Assembly (NCBI RefSeq): GCF_036226925.1
Contig: NZ_CP109031.1
Coordinates: forward strand, 1,550,001-1,614,000
Reading direction: 5' to 3'
Source of the DNA: Streptomyces sp. NBC_00659
GTDB lineage: Bacteria > Actinomycetota > Actinomycetes > Streptomycetales > Streptomycetaceae
DNA: 64,000 bases
Notes under the pieces: model-generated
Seen by the model: only the letters and a program-made list of their open reading frames with translations
The model's database searches: none
What the model was told of the DNA's origin: nothing
Program-made: the position numbers and the translations under genes
Shown here: piece after piece, positions 25,895-34,411 of the stretch
How positions within the stretch are numbered: position 1 is the stretch's first letter
How the letters are laid out: every line of letters starts with the position of its first letter

Positions 25895-26403
25895 CGAGGC
25901 GTCAGGAACCCCGCGTCCCGCGCCCCGGCGATCAGCCTCAGGGACTTGCGGCGGCTGTGGCCGGTGGCGTCCATGACGGCGAGCACCGGGTCCGCGCCCT
26001 CCTTCTGCGCCGCCCGGTACTCCTCCGCGACCAGCAGCCTGCCCTCGGCGCCGCGCGGCCAGGTGGGGCGGGCGCGCCGAGCCTGACTCTCCCGGTCCTG
26101 GTCGCGGCCGGAGCCGAGGCGGCTGCCGCACGCCTCGGACAGCGGCTCCTCGATCCACTCGGCGACCACGGCGAGGTCGTCCAGCGAGAGGGGCGGCTCG
26201 GCCCGTACGTCCTCGATCGACAGTGCCTCCTCCGACAGCACGGCGAGCAGATCGACCCGGGCACCGTCGGTGAAGGCCAGCCGGACGTTGAACCAGGACA
26301 TGACGCCCGACGTGGACTCCCGCACTTCCCAGGCGGGCCACACGGACACGTCGCCGTCCGCGCGGCAGCGGTCGGACAGATTGAGGAACGATGCGTCTGG
26401 CAC
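25879..26403 (-). CDS. DUF6214 family protein
   Basis: 174-aa soluble protein that I match to the streptomycete family DUF6214: WPAWEVRESTSGVMSWFNVRLAFTDGARVDLLAVLSEEALSIEDVRAEPPLSLDDLAVVAEWIEEPL, then a basic linker and a C-terminal helical segment (LLVAEEYRAAQKEGADPVLAVMDATGHSRRKSLRLIAGARDAGFL) that looks like a small DNA-binding helix bundle. The function is unknown. It is convergent with the TetR gene, sharing 16 bp at the 3' ends. Confidence 0.8.
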   Translation of the reverse strand: MPDASFLNLSDRCRADGDVSVWPAWEVRESTSGVMSWFNVRLAFTDGARVDLLAVLSEEALSIEDVRAEPPLSLDDLAVVAEWIEEPLSEACGSRLGSGRDQDRESQARRARPTWPRGAEGRLLVAEEYRAAQKEGADPVLAVMDATGHSRRKSLRLIAGARDAGFLTPRHARR

Positions 26404-26563
26404 AAACGGAACGTAACCGCATCATCACATCCCCCAGGAACGGACACGCGCGCGACCGGCACGCTCCGCACCCTGTCAGCGGAGCACCGGGTGGTGCGAT
26501 CCTGGGAGCACCAGCGATGTCCTGTCAGCGATCTTCCTGATCCCTCGGGTAAGGAGTTCCGCA

Positions 26564-27913
26564 GTGCTGCGTGTCGCCGTCGTCGGTTCGGGGCCCAGTG
26601 GGGTCTACAGCGCACAGGGGCTTGTCCAGCGGAGCGGACCTCCCGACGTCCGCGTCGATGTCCTGGACCGGTTGCCCTGCCCGTACGGGCTGGTGCGCTA
26701 CGGCGTGGCACCCGACCACGAGAAGATCAAGTCGCTCCAGAACAATCTGCGGACCGTCCTGGAGGACGAGCGGGTGCGCTTCCTCGGCGGCGTCGAGGTG
26801 GGACCCGGCGGAGTGCCGGTGGCGCGGCTGCGGGAGCTGTACCACGCGGTCGTGTACTGCGTCGGCGCCTCCACCGACCGGCATCTCGGCGTGCCCGGCG
26901 AGGAGCTGCCCGGCAGCTGGTCGGCGACCGAGTTCGTCTCCTGGTACAGCGCGCACCCCGACGCCGCGGCGGACGCTTTCGTGGCCGGTGCGCGCTCGGC
27001 CGTCGTCATCGGTGTCGGGAACGTCGCCGTCGACGTGACCCGGATCCTCGCCCGCACCGCGCCCGAGCTGAGCCCCACCGACATACCGCAGGCGGCGCTC
27101 GGCGCGCTGGCCGCCAGCGAGGTCACCGAGATCAGCATGGTCGGGCGGCGCGGACCGTCGCAGGCCCGCTTCACCACGAAGGAACTGCGCGAGCTCGGCG
27201 GCCTGCCGGAGGCGGACATCAGCGTGGACGAGGCGGAGCTGGCGCTCGATCCGGCCTACCTCGATCCGTCGGGGCTGCCCGCCGCGCAGCGCCGCAACGT
27301 GGAGGTCCTCCGAGGCTGGGCGGCGGCAGCGCCGCAGGGCAGGCCGCGTCTCATCCGCCCGCGGTTCTTCCTGCGGCCCGTCGAACTCCTTCCCGACGGC
27401 GGCCGGGTGGGCGCGGTGCGTTTCGAGCGGACGGTGCCTGACGGGGCGGGCGGGGTGACGGGGACCGGCCGGTTCGAGGAGATCGAGGCCCAGCTGGTGC
27501 TGCGTTCGGTGGGTTATCGCGGGGTGCCGCTGGACGGACTGCCGTTCGACGCCGACCGTGGCACGGTCCCGCAGCGGGCGGGACGGGTCCTGCGGGACGG
27601 CGTCGTCTCGCCGGGCGAGTATGTGGCGGGCTGGATCAAGCGGGGCCCGACCGGTGTCATCGGGACCAATCGCCCGTGCGCGAAGGAGACGGTGACCTCC
27701 CTGCTGGAGGACGCCCCCGGCCTCGTGAGGCGAGAGGCCGCCGATGATCCGCTCGCGGCGCTGCGGGCCGAGGGGATACGGCCGGTCGAATGGGCCGGAT
27801 GGCAGGCGATCGAGCGAGCCGAGGCGGAGCTGGGAGCACGGCTGGGCCGCGAGGTGGTCAAGCTCCCCGACTGGGACGCGCTCTGGACGGCGGCACGAAC
27901 GGCCGGGTTCTGA
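26564..27913 (+). CDS. fprA: Ferredoxin-NADP+ reductase, FprA/adrenodoxin-reductase type
   Basis: 449-aa FAD- and NADPH-binding oxidoreductase of the FprA family, passing electrons from NADPH to ferredoxin, for example for cytochromes P450. The FAD motif VAVVGSGPSGVYSA is at the N-terminus, followed by CPYGLVRYGVAPDHEKIKSLQ typical of the family. The NADPH motif VVIGVGNVAVDVTRILAR lies near residue 150, and GWIKRGPTGVIGTNRPCAKETV near 360-380. No ferredoxin or P450 is adjacent. The start is GTG. The last codons and stop recur 154 bp downstream as part of a degenerate repeat. Confidence 0.93.
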   Translation: MLRVAVVGSGPSGVYSAQGLVQRSGPPDVRVDVLDRLPCPYGLVRYGVAPDHEKIKSLQNNLRTVLEDERVRFLGGVEVGPGGVPVARLRELYHAVVYCVGASTDRHLGVPGEELPGSWSATEFVSWYSAHPDAAADAFVAGARSAVVIGVGNVAVDVTRILARTAPELSPTDIPQAALGALAASEVTEISMVGRRGPSQARFTTKELRELGGLPEADISVDEAELALDPAYLDPSGLPAAQRRNVEVLRGWAAAAPQGRPRLIRPRFFLRPVELLPDGGRVGAVRFERTVPDGAGGVTGTGRFEEIEAQLVLRSVGYRGVPLDGLPFDADRGTVPQRAGRVLRDGVVSPGEYVAGWIKRGPTGVIGTNRPCAKETVTSLLEDAPGLVRREAADDPLAALRAEGIRPVEWAGWQAIERAEAELGARLGREVVKLPDWDALWTAARTAGF

Positions 27914-28088
27914 CGCGGCACGGGCCGGCGACTCCCGGCGGCTCGCCGTGCGGCCGACTCCCGACAGCAGCGTGGACGGCCGGTTCCCGACGACCGCGCG
28001 GACGGCGCGGCGCCTCACGACCGCGGACGCACGCGTCTTCACGAGGGCACGAACGGCCGGGTTCTGACGCCGCCACGAACGGCTGGGT
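27892..28088 (+). repeat. Repeated fprA 3' end in the fprA-helR gap (27914-28218)
   Basis: The 25 bp covering the last codons and stop of fprA (27892-27916, GGCACGAACGGCCGGGTTCT...) recur exactly at 28046-28070, followed at once by a degenerate third copy (28073-28088, CCACGAACGGCTGGGT). A looser version lies near 27976. The 305-bp gap between fprA and helR holds nothing else I can recognise; the surrounding sequence is low-complexity and shows no credible gene. Confidence 0.7.
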
Positions 28089-28218
28089 GCCGGCCGCCGT
28101 CGCGGGGGCGTGTCGCGCCCCGGGCGGCGGGCGGGTACCGCGGGGCACGGCCGCAGCGCACCTCGCGCCTCCAGCGCCCGCGCCGGCCCGAGGCGCGTCG
28201 GCACCGTGTCCGCCGGCC

Positions 28219-30366
28219 TCAGGTACTCGTGAGGATGACGAGTCGCTGCGTCGCCCGGGTCATCGCGACATAGCGGTCTACCGTGCCTTCCACGCCCGTG
28301 CCGAACTTCTCCGGGTCGACGAGGACGACCAGATCGAATTCGAGCCCCTTCGACAACTCCGGTGTCAGCGAACGGATCCGGGAGGTCGCCCGGAACGTGG
28401 GATCACCGATGACGCAGGCGATCCCCTCGGCGTGTTCGAGCAGCCAGGTGTCGAGCACCGACTCCAGGTCCGCGACCGAGCCGTGGACCACGGGGATGCC
28501 GGAACTGCGCACGGAGGTGGGCACGTTGGCGTCCGGCAGCGCGGCCCGGATGACGGACTCGGCCTCCGTCATGACCTCTTCCGGCGTCCGGTAGTTGATG
28601 GTCAGCGAGGCCACGTCGATCCGGTCGAGTCCGACCCGCCCGAGCCGTTCCTGCCAGGACTCGGCGAAACCGTGCCTGGCCTGGGCGCGGTCCCCGACGA
28701 TGGTGAAACTCCGGGAAGGGCAGCGCAGGAGCAGCATCTGCCATTCCGCGTCGGTCAGTTCCTGGGCCTCGTCGACGACGATGTGCGCGAACGGCCCGGC
28801 GAGCAGGTCCGGTTCGGCGACGGGCAGTCCGCCCTCTTCGATCAGACTGTCCCTCAGGTCCTGTCCGCGCAGCATCGTCACCGCGCCCTCGCCGTCGTCG
28901 TCGGCCGCGAGCACGTTGTCGATGACGCCTGCCATGCGCTCGCGTTCCGCGGCCACGGAGACCTCGTGGCGGCGCCTTCGCAGGGACGTCTCCGGGTCGC
29001 CGAGCCGCTGTCGTGCCGCGTCCAGGACGGGCAGGTCGGACACCGTCCACGCCTGGGCGTCCGGGCGCTGGAGTCTGCGGACGTCGTCGGGGCCGAGCCA
29101 CGGGGCGCACAACCGCAGGTAGGCGGGTACGGACCACAGGTCTGCGACGAGGTCGGCCGCGTCGAGCAGCGGCCACGCGCGGTCGAGGGTGCCGACGAGC
29201 TCCTGGTCGTGCAGCAGCGACCTGCGCAGCAGTTCGGGCGGGACGCCGTCGTCGTGCTTGTCCGTCAGGATCGCGAGCAGCGCCTCCCGGACCTGGTCGC
29301 GCGCCTCGTTGTGCGGAGTGCCCGGTTCCGCCGCCTGGAACGCCTCGGCCCAGTCGTCGGCACTCAGCAGGACGTCGGCCCACGGGGTCGTGACCGTCAT
29401 CCCCCGGGCAGGCGGCTCCTCGTAGAACCTGACGGCCGTCTCGATCGCCTTCACCATGTCCGCGGACGACTTCAGGAGGGCCACGTCCGGGTCGGGCTCG
29501 ACCGTCGCCCCGGGCCCCTCGGCGACGAGGTCGCGCAGTGTGCAGGTCTGTACGCCCTCTTCGCCGAGGCTGGGCAGGACGTCGGCGACGTAGGCCAGAT
29601 AGGGCTGGTGCGGACCGACGAACAGCACGCCGCCGCGCCGGTGGCCGAGCCGGGGGTCGGAGTAGAGGAGGTAGGCGGAACGGTGCAGCGCGACGACCGT
29701 CTTGCCCGTGCCGGGACCGCCGTCGACGACGAGAGCGCCGCGCGATCCCGCGCGGATGACGGCGTCCTGGTCGGATTGGATGGTGGCGAGCACGTCCCTC
29801 ATCCGCGCCGACCGGCTGCCGCCGAGGCCGGCGATGAAGGCGGACTGGTCGTCGAGCGCGGCGTGCCGCTCCAGTCCGTCGGCGGTGAACACCTCGTCCC
29901 AGTAGTCACTGATCCGGCCGCCGGTCCAGCGATACCTGCGGCGGCTCGCCAGACCCATCGGACGGGCGTGGGTCGCGGCGAAGAACGGCTCGGCGGCGGG
30001 AGAGCGCCAGTCGGTGAGCAGCCGGCGGCCCTCGCTGTCGGTGAGGCCGAGGCGTCCGATGTACACGGGTCCGGAGCCGTCCTCGGCGACGATGTGTCCG
30101 AGGCACAGGTCGAGTCCGAAGCGGCGCAGGGCGCGGAGCCGGCCGGTCAGCCGGTGGATCTCCAGGTCTCGTTCCATCGCCTCGCGGCCGAGGCCGCCGG
30201 GCGCCCTGCGCTCGGCGTCGAGGCGGTCGGACAGTTCAGCGATCGCGCGTTCGAGGCTTTCCGCGACGGCCGCGAAGTGCCGCGCGTCCCCGGCGATCAG
30301 TGCCGGGTCCGCCTTGGCGGAGAGCCGGCCGGGAAGGCGGAACGCGCTGGTGGTCAGAGGGCTCAT
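28219..30366 (-). CDS. helR: HelR, HelD-family RNA polymerase-recycling ATPase (rifamycin resistance)
   Basis: 715-aa superfamily-1 helicase-like ATPase of the HelD/HelR group. The N-terminus (about 20-85) is an alpha-helical coiled-coil arm that in this group enters the RNA polymerase secondary channel. Walker A GGPGTGKT is at 216-223, Walker B-like VVDEAQELTDAEW near 510, and late helicase motifs include INYRTPEEV, SKGLEFDLVVLVDPE and YVAMTRATQRLVIL. HelR of S. venezuelae dislodges rifamycins from RNA polymerase. The assignment is strengthened by a full rifamycin-associated element 50 bp upstream (30417-30436). The gene is monocistronic. HelD-like factors without rifamycin function remain a small possibility. 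Confidence 0.92.
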   Translation of the reverse strand: MSPLTTSAFRLPGRLSAKADPALIAGDARHFAAVAESLERAIAELSDRLDAERRAPGGLGREAMERDLEIHRLTGRLRALRRFGLDLCLGHIVAEDGSGPVYIGRLGLTDSEGRRLLTDWRSPAAEPFFAATHARPMGLASRRRYRWTGGRISDYWDEVFTADGLERHAALDDQSAFIAGLGGSRSARMRDVLATIQSDQDAVIRAGSRGALVVDGGPGTGKTVVALHRSAYLLYSDPRLGHRRGGVLFVGPHQPYLAYVADVLPSLGEEGVQTCTLRDLVAEGPGATVEPDPDVALLKSSADMVKAIETAVRFYEEPPARGMTVTTPWADVLLSADDWAEAFQAAEPGTPHNEARDQVREALLAILTDKHDDGVPPELLRRSLLHDQELVGTLDRAWPLLDAADLVADLWSVPAYLRLCAPWLGPDDVRRLQRPDAQAWTVSDLPVLDAARQRLGDPETSLRRRRHEVSVAAERERMAGVIDNVLAADDDGEGAVTMLRGQDLRDSLIEEGGLPVAEPDLLAGPFAHIVVDEAQELTDAEWQMLLLRCPSRSFTIVGDRAQARHGFAESWQERLGRVGLDRIDVASLTINYRTPEEVMTEAESVIRAALPDANVPTSVRSSGIPVVHGSVADLESVLDTWLLEHAEGIACVIGDPTFRATSRIRSLTPELSKGLEFDLVVLVDPEKFGTGVEGTVDRYVAMTRATQRLVILTST

Positions 30367-30416
30367 GTCAACTTTCCGCAGGTTCTGGCTTCGGCCAGTG
30401 ATTCTGCGGGACCACC

Positions 30417-30436
30417 GGGGCCTTGCCGCAAGCCCC
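30417..30436 (-). promoter_or_regulatory. Rifamycin-associated element (RAE)
   Basis: On the minus strand the sequence is GGGGCTTGCGGCAAGGCCCC, matching the RAE as I know it, a cis element that makes rifamycin-inactivating and resistance genes inducible by rifamycins in actinomycetes. It lies 50 bp upstream of the helR start in the correct orientation. Confidence 0.93.
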
Positions 30437-30557
30437 CCGGTGCGCTATAAGTTGAGAGTGGCAAGGGATGACTTTCCCCCTTGCCTTTTCTTCTGCCCGG
30501 AACCCGGAGGCGTCGGAAGCGGCGCCGCGAGGCATCGGAAGAGGGCTCCGTGAGGCG

Positions 30558-30914
30558 TCACTGCGCCGGGCGCGAGGCCTGTCGTGCGGCGGCCTCCAGG
30601 ACACGGCCGAGGAGTCCGGGGAAGAGTGCGTCGAGGTCGTCCGTCCTCAGGCCGTTGAGCTTCGCCGTCCCGCGGTAGACCTGACGGACGACCCCGCTCT
30701 CACGGAGCACCCGGAAGTGGTGCGTCGTCGTGGACTTGGTGACCGGCAGGACGAAGTCCGAGCAGGAGAGTTCACTGCCTACGGCGGCGAGCTCACGGAC
30801 GATCTGGAGCCGCATGGGGTCGGACAGCGCGTGCAGCACCGACTCCAGCCGGATCTCCTCACGCGCGGGATGCGGCAGATCACGGCCACTCGGGGTGGTG
30901 GCGGCGGTCGTCAC
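30558..30914 (-). CDS. ArsR family transcriptional regulator
   Basis: 118-aa winged-helix regulator: LHALSDPMRLQIVRELAAVGSELSCSDFVLPVTKSTTTHHFRVLRESGVVRQVYRGTAKLNGL. The recognition helix is KSTTTHHFRVLRESG. A Cys in the ELSCSDF helix could take part in redox or metal sensing, but the ELCVC-type arsenic motif is absent. It is divergent from an Old Yellow Enzyme gene, with two TACGA-N6-TCGTA dyads between them; the regulator probably controls both directions in response to an electrophile or oxidant (inference). Confidence 0.92.
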   Translation of the reverse strand: MTTAATTPSGRDLPHPAREEIRLESVLHALSDPMRLQIVRELAAVGSELSCSDFVLPVTKSTTTHHFRVLRESGVVRQVYRGTAKLNGLRTDDLDALFPGLLGRVLEAAARQASRPAQ

Positions 30915-30997
30915 GGCAGCTCCACTTCGTCCGGGACCTCGGCCTTCGCCCCGTCACCTTCGGCATCGTCCGGCGGCTTCACCCGACACCGTCATTG

Positions 30998-31047
30998 TAC
31001 GAGAGACGTCGTAGTTTGACACTCACCGTACTACGAGGCTTATCGTA
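30998..31047. promoter_or_regulatory. Paired TACGA-N6-TCGTA operators in a divergent promoter
   Basis: Two dyads of identical form, 30998-31013 and 31032-31047, lie 34 bp apart between the ArsR gene and the OYE gene. The plus-strand promoter has TTGACA at 31016-31021 between them, and a TATCGT-like -10 inside the right dyad. On the minus strand TACAAT (30994-30999) overlaps the left dyad. Each dyad thus covers one -10 element, as expected for ArsR repression of both genes. Confidence 0.78.
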
Positions 31048-31085
31048 CGACGCATACACCGGTCCCGCCACGAATGGAGTCGGTC

Positions 31086-32165
31086 GTGAGCGCTCTCTTC
31101 GAGCCCTGCGTCCTGCGCGAAGTCACCATCCCCAACCGGGTGTGGATGCCCCCGATGTGCCAGTACTCGGCCGCTCCCGAGGGCCCCTCGGCGGGCGCCC
31201 CGCACGACTGGCACTTCGCCCACTACGCGGCCCGCGCCACGGGAGGGACGGGACTGGTCATCGTCGAGGCGACCGCCGTCTCGCCCGAGGGTCGGATCTC
31301 CCCGTACGACCTGGGCATCTGGAACGACACCCAGGTCGAGGCCTTCCGTCGCATCACGCGTTTCCTCTCCGCGCAGGGAACGGTGCCGGCCGTGCAGCTC
31401 GGCCACGGTGGGCGCAAGGCCTCGACCGACCGCCCCTGGAAGGGCGGCGCCCCCGTCGGCCCGGACGCCCACGGCTGGCGGGCGCTGGCCCCGAGCGCGG
31501 TCGCGTTCGACGAGAAGCACCCGGTTCCCGACGAGCTGACGGTCGACGGGATCCGGGAGATCGTGGGCCAGTTCGCCGACGCGGCGCGCCGCGCCCTGGC
31601 GGCCGGCTTCGAGATCGTCGAGATCCACGGCGCCCACGGCTACCTCATCAACGAGTTCCTCTCCCCTCACTCCAACCACCGCACCGACGCGTACGGCGGC
31701 TCGCACGAGAACCGCACCCGGTTCGCCCTCGAAGTCGTCGACGCCGTACGGGAGATCTGGCCGCAGGACAAGCCGCTCTTCTTCCGCATCTCCGCGACCG
31801 ACTGGCTGGAGGACGCGGGCTGGAGCGTGGACGACACCGTCCGCTTCGCCGCCGAGCTGCACGAGCACGGCGTGGACCTGCTCGACGTCTCCACGGGCGG
31901 TAACGCCTCCGGCGTGCGCATTCCCGTCGGACCCGGCTACCAAGTCCCGTTCGCCGCACGGGTGAAGAGGGAGACCCCGCTGGCCGTCGCCGCCGTCGGT
32001 CTCATCACCGGGGTGGAGCAGGCCGAGAAGATCGTCGCCAACGGGGAGGCCGACGCGGTGCTGCTGGGAAGGGAGTTGCTGCGCAACCCGTCCTTCGCCC
32101 GGCTCGCGGCACGCGAACTCGATGCCGAGGTCCACGTGCCCGATCAGTACCACCGGTCCGTGTAG
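31086..32165 (+). CDS. Old Yellow Enzyme family NADH:flavin oxidoreductase (YqjM-like)
   Basis: 359-aa FMN-dependent ene-reductase with an (alpha/beta)8 barrel, reducing activated C=C bonds with NAD(P)H. YqjM-class features are present: the N-terminal PMCQYSA with the redox-active Cys, HWHFAHYAARATGG, QLGHGGRKAS, the substrate-binding His pair in IHGAHGYLINEFLSPHSNHRTDAYGGS, and the phosphate loop VGLITGVEQAEKIV. The GTG at 31086 is chosen because GGAG lies 6 nt upstream; an ATG at 31074 has none. It is divergent from and probably repressed by the ArsR regulator, suggesting an electrophile-detoxification unit. Confidence 0.93.
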   Translation: MSALFEPCVLREVTIPNRVWMPPMCQYSAAPEGPSAGAPHDWHFAHYAARATGGTGLVIVEATAVSPEGRISPYDLGIWNDTQVEAFRRITRFLSAQGTVPAVQLGHGGRKASTDRPWKGGAPVGPDAHGWRALAPSAVAFDEKHPVPDELTVDGIREIVGQFADAARRALAAGFEIVEIHGAHGYLINEFLSPHSNHRTDAYGGSHENRTRFALEVVDAVREIWPQDKPLFFRISATDWLEDAGWSVDDTVRFAAELHEHGVDLLDVSTGGNASGVRIPVGPGYQVPFAARVKRETPLAVAAVGLITGVEQAEKIVANGEADAVLLGRELLRNPSFARLAARELDAEVHVPDQYHRSV

Positions 32166-32171
32166 GCGCCG

Positions 32172-32280
32172 GCCGGCGCGGAGACGGCGGAGCGGGGGCC
32201 GGCGCGGAGACGACGGAGCGAGGGCCGGCCTTCGGTGAGGGTGGTCGACGTGCCGTGCCACCATCCGTACCGAAGGCCGG
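32172..32280. terminator. Direct repeat and long hairpin between convergent genes
   Basis: A unit of about 26 bp starting GCCGGCGCGGAGACG occurs twice in tandem (about 32172-32224, two substitutions). It leads into a hairpin whose outer arms CCGGCCTTCGGT (32225-32236) and ACCGAAGGCCGG (32269-32280) match perfectly, with a further inner GGTGG/CCACC stem. It sits between the convergent OYE and sigma factor genes and should end transcription both ways. Confidence 0.75.
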
Positions 32281-32297
32281 ACCCCTGCCCCGCCCGG

Positions 32298-32981
32298 TCA
32301 GGCGGCGCTCGGCGCGGCCCTGTCGGCCGTCACCTCGGCCGTCACCTCGGCCTCCGCTTCGGCGAGCAGCGCGATCAGGGTCGCGCGGGCACGTGCCACG
32401 CGGGAGCGGACCGTTCCGACAGGACAGCCGCTGACCAGAGCGGCGTCCGCGTAGGGCAGACCCATCATCTGGGTGAGGACGAACGCCTCGCGCCGCTCGC
32501 CCGGAAGCGCGGCCAGGAGTTCGAGCAGGGCGACGCCGTCGTCGAAGCCGGGCAGGCCGGTCGGCTGCGCGTGTTCCACCGCGGTCTGCCAGTCCGCGGT
32601 GCCTGTCGACCGTGGCCGGACGGCGGCGTACCGCAGGCTGTCGATCACCGCCCGGCGGGCGATGGACAGCAGCCAGGTCCGCGCCGACGAGCGCCCCTCG
32701 AACCGGTGCAGACTGCCCAGCGCCCGCAGGAACGTGTCCTGGGCGAGGTCCTCGGCGGCCTGTGGATCGGCGGACAGATGGGCGACATAGCGCACGACAT
32801 CGCGGTGCAGCGCGCGGACGAAGCGCTCGACGGCGGCCGGATCACCGGCGCGGGCGGCCAGTGCCCAGGCGGTCGCCGACTCGTCGGCCGACACCGCTCG
32901 GCCGTCTTCGTTCCACCTCTCGTGTCCGGGGCGGGAAACAGGCAGGGCAGGAGTGATCACCAGGTGTCCTTCTCGGGTCAT
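32298..32981 (-). CDS. ECF-type RNA polymerase sigma factor
   Basis: 227-aa sigma-70 family factor with only regions 2 and 4. Region 2 is YVAHLSADPQAAEDLAQDTFLRALGSLHRFEGRSSARTWLLSIARRAVID; region 4 is LPGERREAFVLTQMMGLPYADAALVSGCPVGTVRSRVARARATLIALL. No anti-sigma gene is recognisable next to it. Upstream on the same strand is a Met-rich membrane protein, and the pairing recalls copper-linked SigC-type factors of actinobacteria, a tentative comparison. The ATG at 32981 is preceded by GGAT; the reading to 33065 lacks support. Confidence 0.92.
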   Translation of the reverse strand: MTREGHLVITPALPVSRPGHERWNEDGRAVSADESATAWALAARAGDPAAVERFVRALHRDVVRYVAHLSADPQAAEDLAQDTFLRALGSLHRFEGRSSARTWLLSIARRAVIDSLRYAAVRPRSTGTADWQTAVEHAQPTGLPGFDDGVALLELLAALPGERREAFVLTQMMGLPYADAALVSGCPVGTVRSRVARARATLIALLAEAEAEVTAEVTADRAAPSAA

Positions 32982-33092
32982 CCGTGATCCGGACGGGCGC
33001 GAGGCCCATGGGTCCGGTGGTGGGGTGCGGCCGTACAGGAGGTACGACCGGTGCCCGAAGCACACAGGTGGCGCTTCGGGGAGCGGGCTGTC

Positions 33093-33854
33093 TCAGGCGA
33101 CAGCGGTCCCCACGGGCGGACCCCGGGAAGTGATCGCGTGAACGAGAAGGAGAAGGCGCGGGGCGCGGTCCGACGAGCGTCGGCGCACCCGGAGCGTCGG
33201 CCTGTACGGCGGCAGCGGAAGGGCGAGCAACAGCCGCAGGGGCGCGGCCAGTCGGCCGGCCACCGCCCGCAGGACACGGAACGCGGCGCGCTCACCGTGC
33301 CCGAGCCAGAGGCCGCACAGCAGCGCCGCGAGCAGGTGGGCGGCGAACATGCCGTACGACGAGGGCGAGCCCGCGTCGGCTCCCCAGGGGAACAGATGCA
33401 CCATGGCCCCTGAACCCATGGTCCCGGAATCCATGGTCAGGGAACCCATGGAGCCCATGCCCATGGACCCGATATCCATGACATCCATAGAACTCATGCC
33501 CATCGAGCCCATGGCGTCCATCGACATGCCGTCCATGACGCCCCTGCCGGACTGAGCCGGTCCGGCACCCGAGCCCGTACCCGCGTCCGCGGCGAACGCG
33601 AGGGACTGGGCCATCGAGAACGCGCTGTGGAGGGCGCCCTGGGCGAGCACCACGACGGACACGACGAACGGAAGCCCGCGCTCACGGCCGGCCAGGCACC
33701 AGCCCGCTCCGGCCGTCCCCGTTCCCGCGCCCGCCAGCGCCCACCAGGCCACCGGGGAGCCGGACATCATCACGTGACCGAGGGCGGCGAGCACCACACA
33801 GACGGCCGCGAACATCACGGCCCGCAGCATGCGCGTACACCACCCGGCAGTCAT
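33093..33854 (-). CDS. Membrane protein with methionine-rich loop (putative copper-related)
   Basis: 253-aa protein with about five hydrophobic helices: three N-terminal (about 10-30, 35-52, 60-85), then a hydrophilic methionine/glycine/serine-rich stretch of about 50 residues (MDGMSMDAMGSMGMSSMDV and more), and two C-terminal helices. Met-rich repeats of this kind bind Cu(I) in many copper transport proteins, so copper handling is the best guess. At the DNA level the loop is an array of CCATGG-containing repeats (33400-33540). It is co-directional with the ECF sigma gene, 111 bp apart, and may be in its operon. Confidence 0.75.
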   Translation of the reverse strand: MTAGWCTRMLRAVMFAAVCVVLAALGHVMMSGSPVAWWALAGAGTGTAGAGWCLAGRERGLPFVVSVVVLAQGALHSAFSMAQSLAFAADAGTGSGAGPAQSGRGVMDGMSMDAMGSMGMSSMDVMDIGSMGMGSMGSLTMDSGTMGSGAMVHLFPWGADAGSPSSYGMFAAHLLAALLCGLWLGHGERAAFRVLRAVAGRLAAPLRLLLALPLPPYRPTLRVRRRSSDRAPRLLLLVHAITSRGPPVGTAVA

Positions 33855-34033
33855 GACGGCCTCATCCTCGCATCCGGGGCCCGGACGTCATGAACAGGTA
33901 CGGAAATCCGCGGACGCGGGGCGGGTGGCGCACCCGTGATCCGGATCACGCGGTCCGGGCACCACCGCCCGGCATGGCGGCCGTCGTCCGGGGTAGTCAC
34001 GGCAGCACCGTGGATGCACGGCCAGGACAGCGA

Positions 34034-34054
34034 GACCCTACGTACTGTAGGGTC
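34034..34054. promoter_or_regulatory. 21-bp palindrome with CTAC-N5-GTAG core
   Basis: GACCCTAC (34034-34041) and GTAGGGTC (34047-34054) are perfect 8-bp arms around GTACT. The core CTAC-N5-GTAG recurs at 34819-34831 upstream of the MprF-like gene. It lies between the divergent Met-rich membrane protein and the 107-aa protein and is a good operator candidate. The spacing resembles BlaI/CopY-type dyads, but no such regulator is in the window. Confidence 0.55.
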
Positions 34055-34087
34055 CCGGCGGTGAGCGTCGTACGGCAGGGGGAGCCC

Positions 34088-34411
34088 GTGAAGGATCGCG
34101 ACACCGGGCGCGCGGCACGCGGGCCGGCGTCCGTACTGGCACTGCTCGTACCGAGCCTCGGGATCGCCGCGCTGGGCGTCTACCACCTGTGCGGCTTCGA
34201 CGTACACGCCCTGCACGGCCGCCCGCACCTCGGCGACGGACTGACCATGGCCGGGGTGATCACGGCCCTGGTCTCGGCGGGCGCGGCGCTCGGTGACCTC
34301 CTGTGGCGGGCGACCACGCGCGACCGTCCGCGCTGCGACGACGGAAAGCCGCGTCCGGGCGGACCGTTCGGGACTTCCGGCGGCGACCAGGGCGTCTCGC
34401 ACCGCCCCTGA
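34088..34411 (+). CDS. Small membrane protein, unknown function
   Basis: 107-aa protein with two hydrophobic helices (VLALLVPSLGIAALGVYHLCGFDVHAL and LTMAGVITALVSAGAALGDLLW) and a polar glycine-rich C-terminus. I do not recognise the family. The GTG at 34088 is chosen for the AGGGGGAG just upstream; a GTG at 34061 is an alternative. A 21-bp palindrome lies 34 bp before the start. Confidence 0.6.
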   Translation: MKDRDTGRAARGPASVLALLVPSLGIAALGVYHLCGFDVHALHGRPHLGDGLTMAGVITALVSAGAALGDLLWRATTRDRPRCDDGKPRPGGPFGTSGGDQGVSHRP

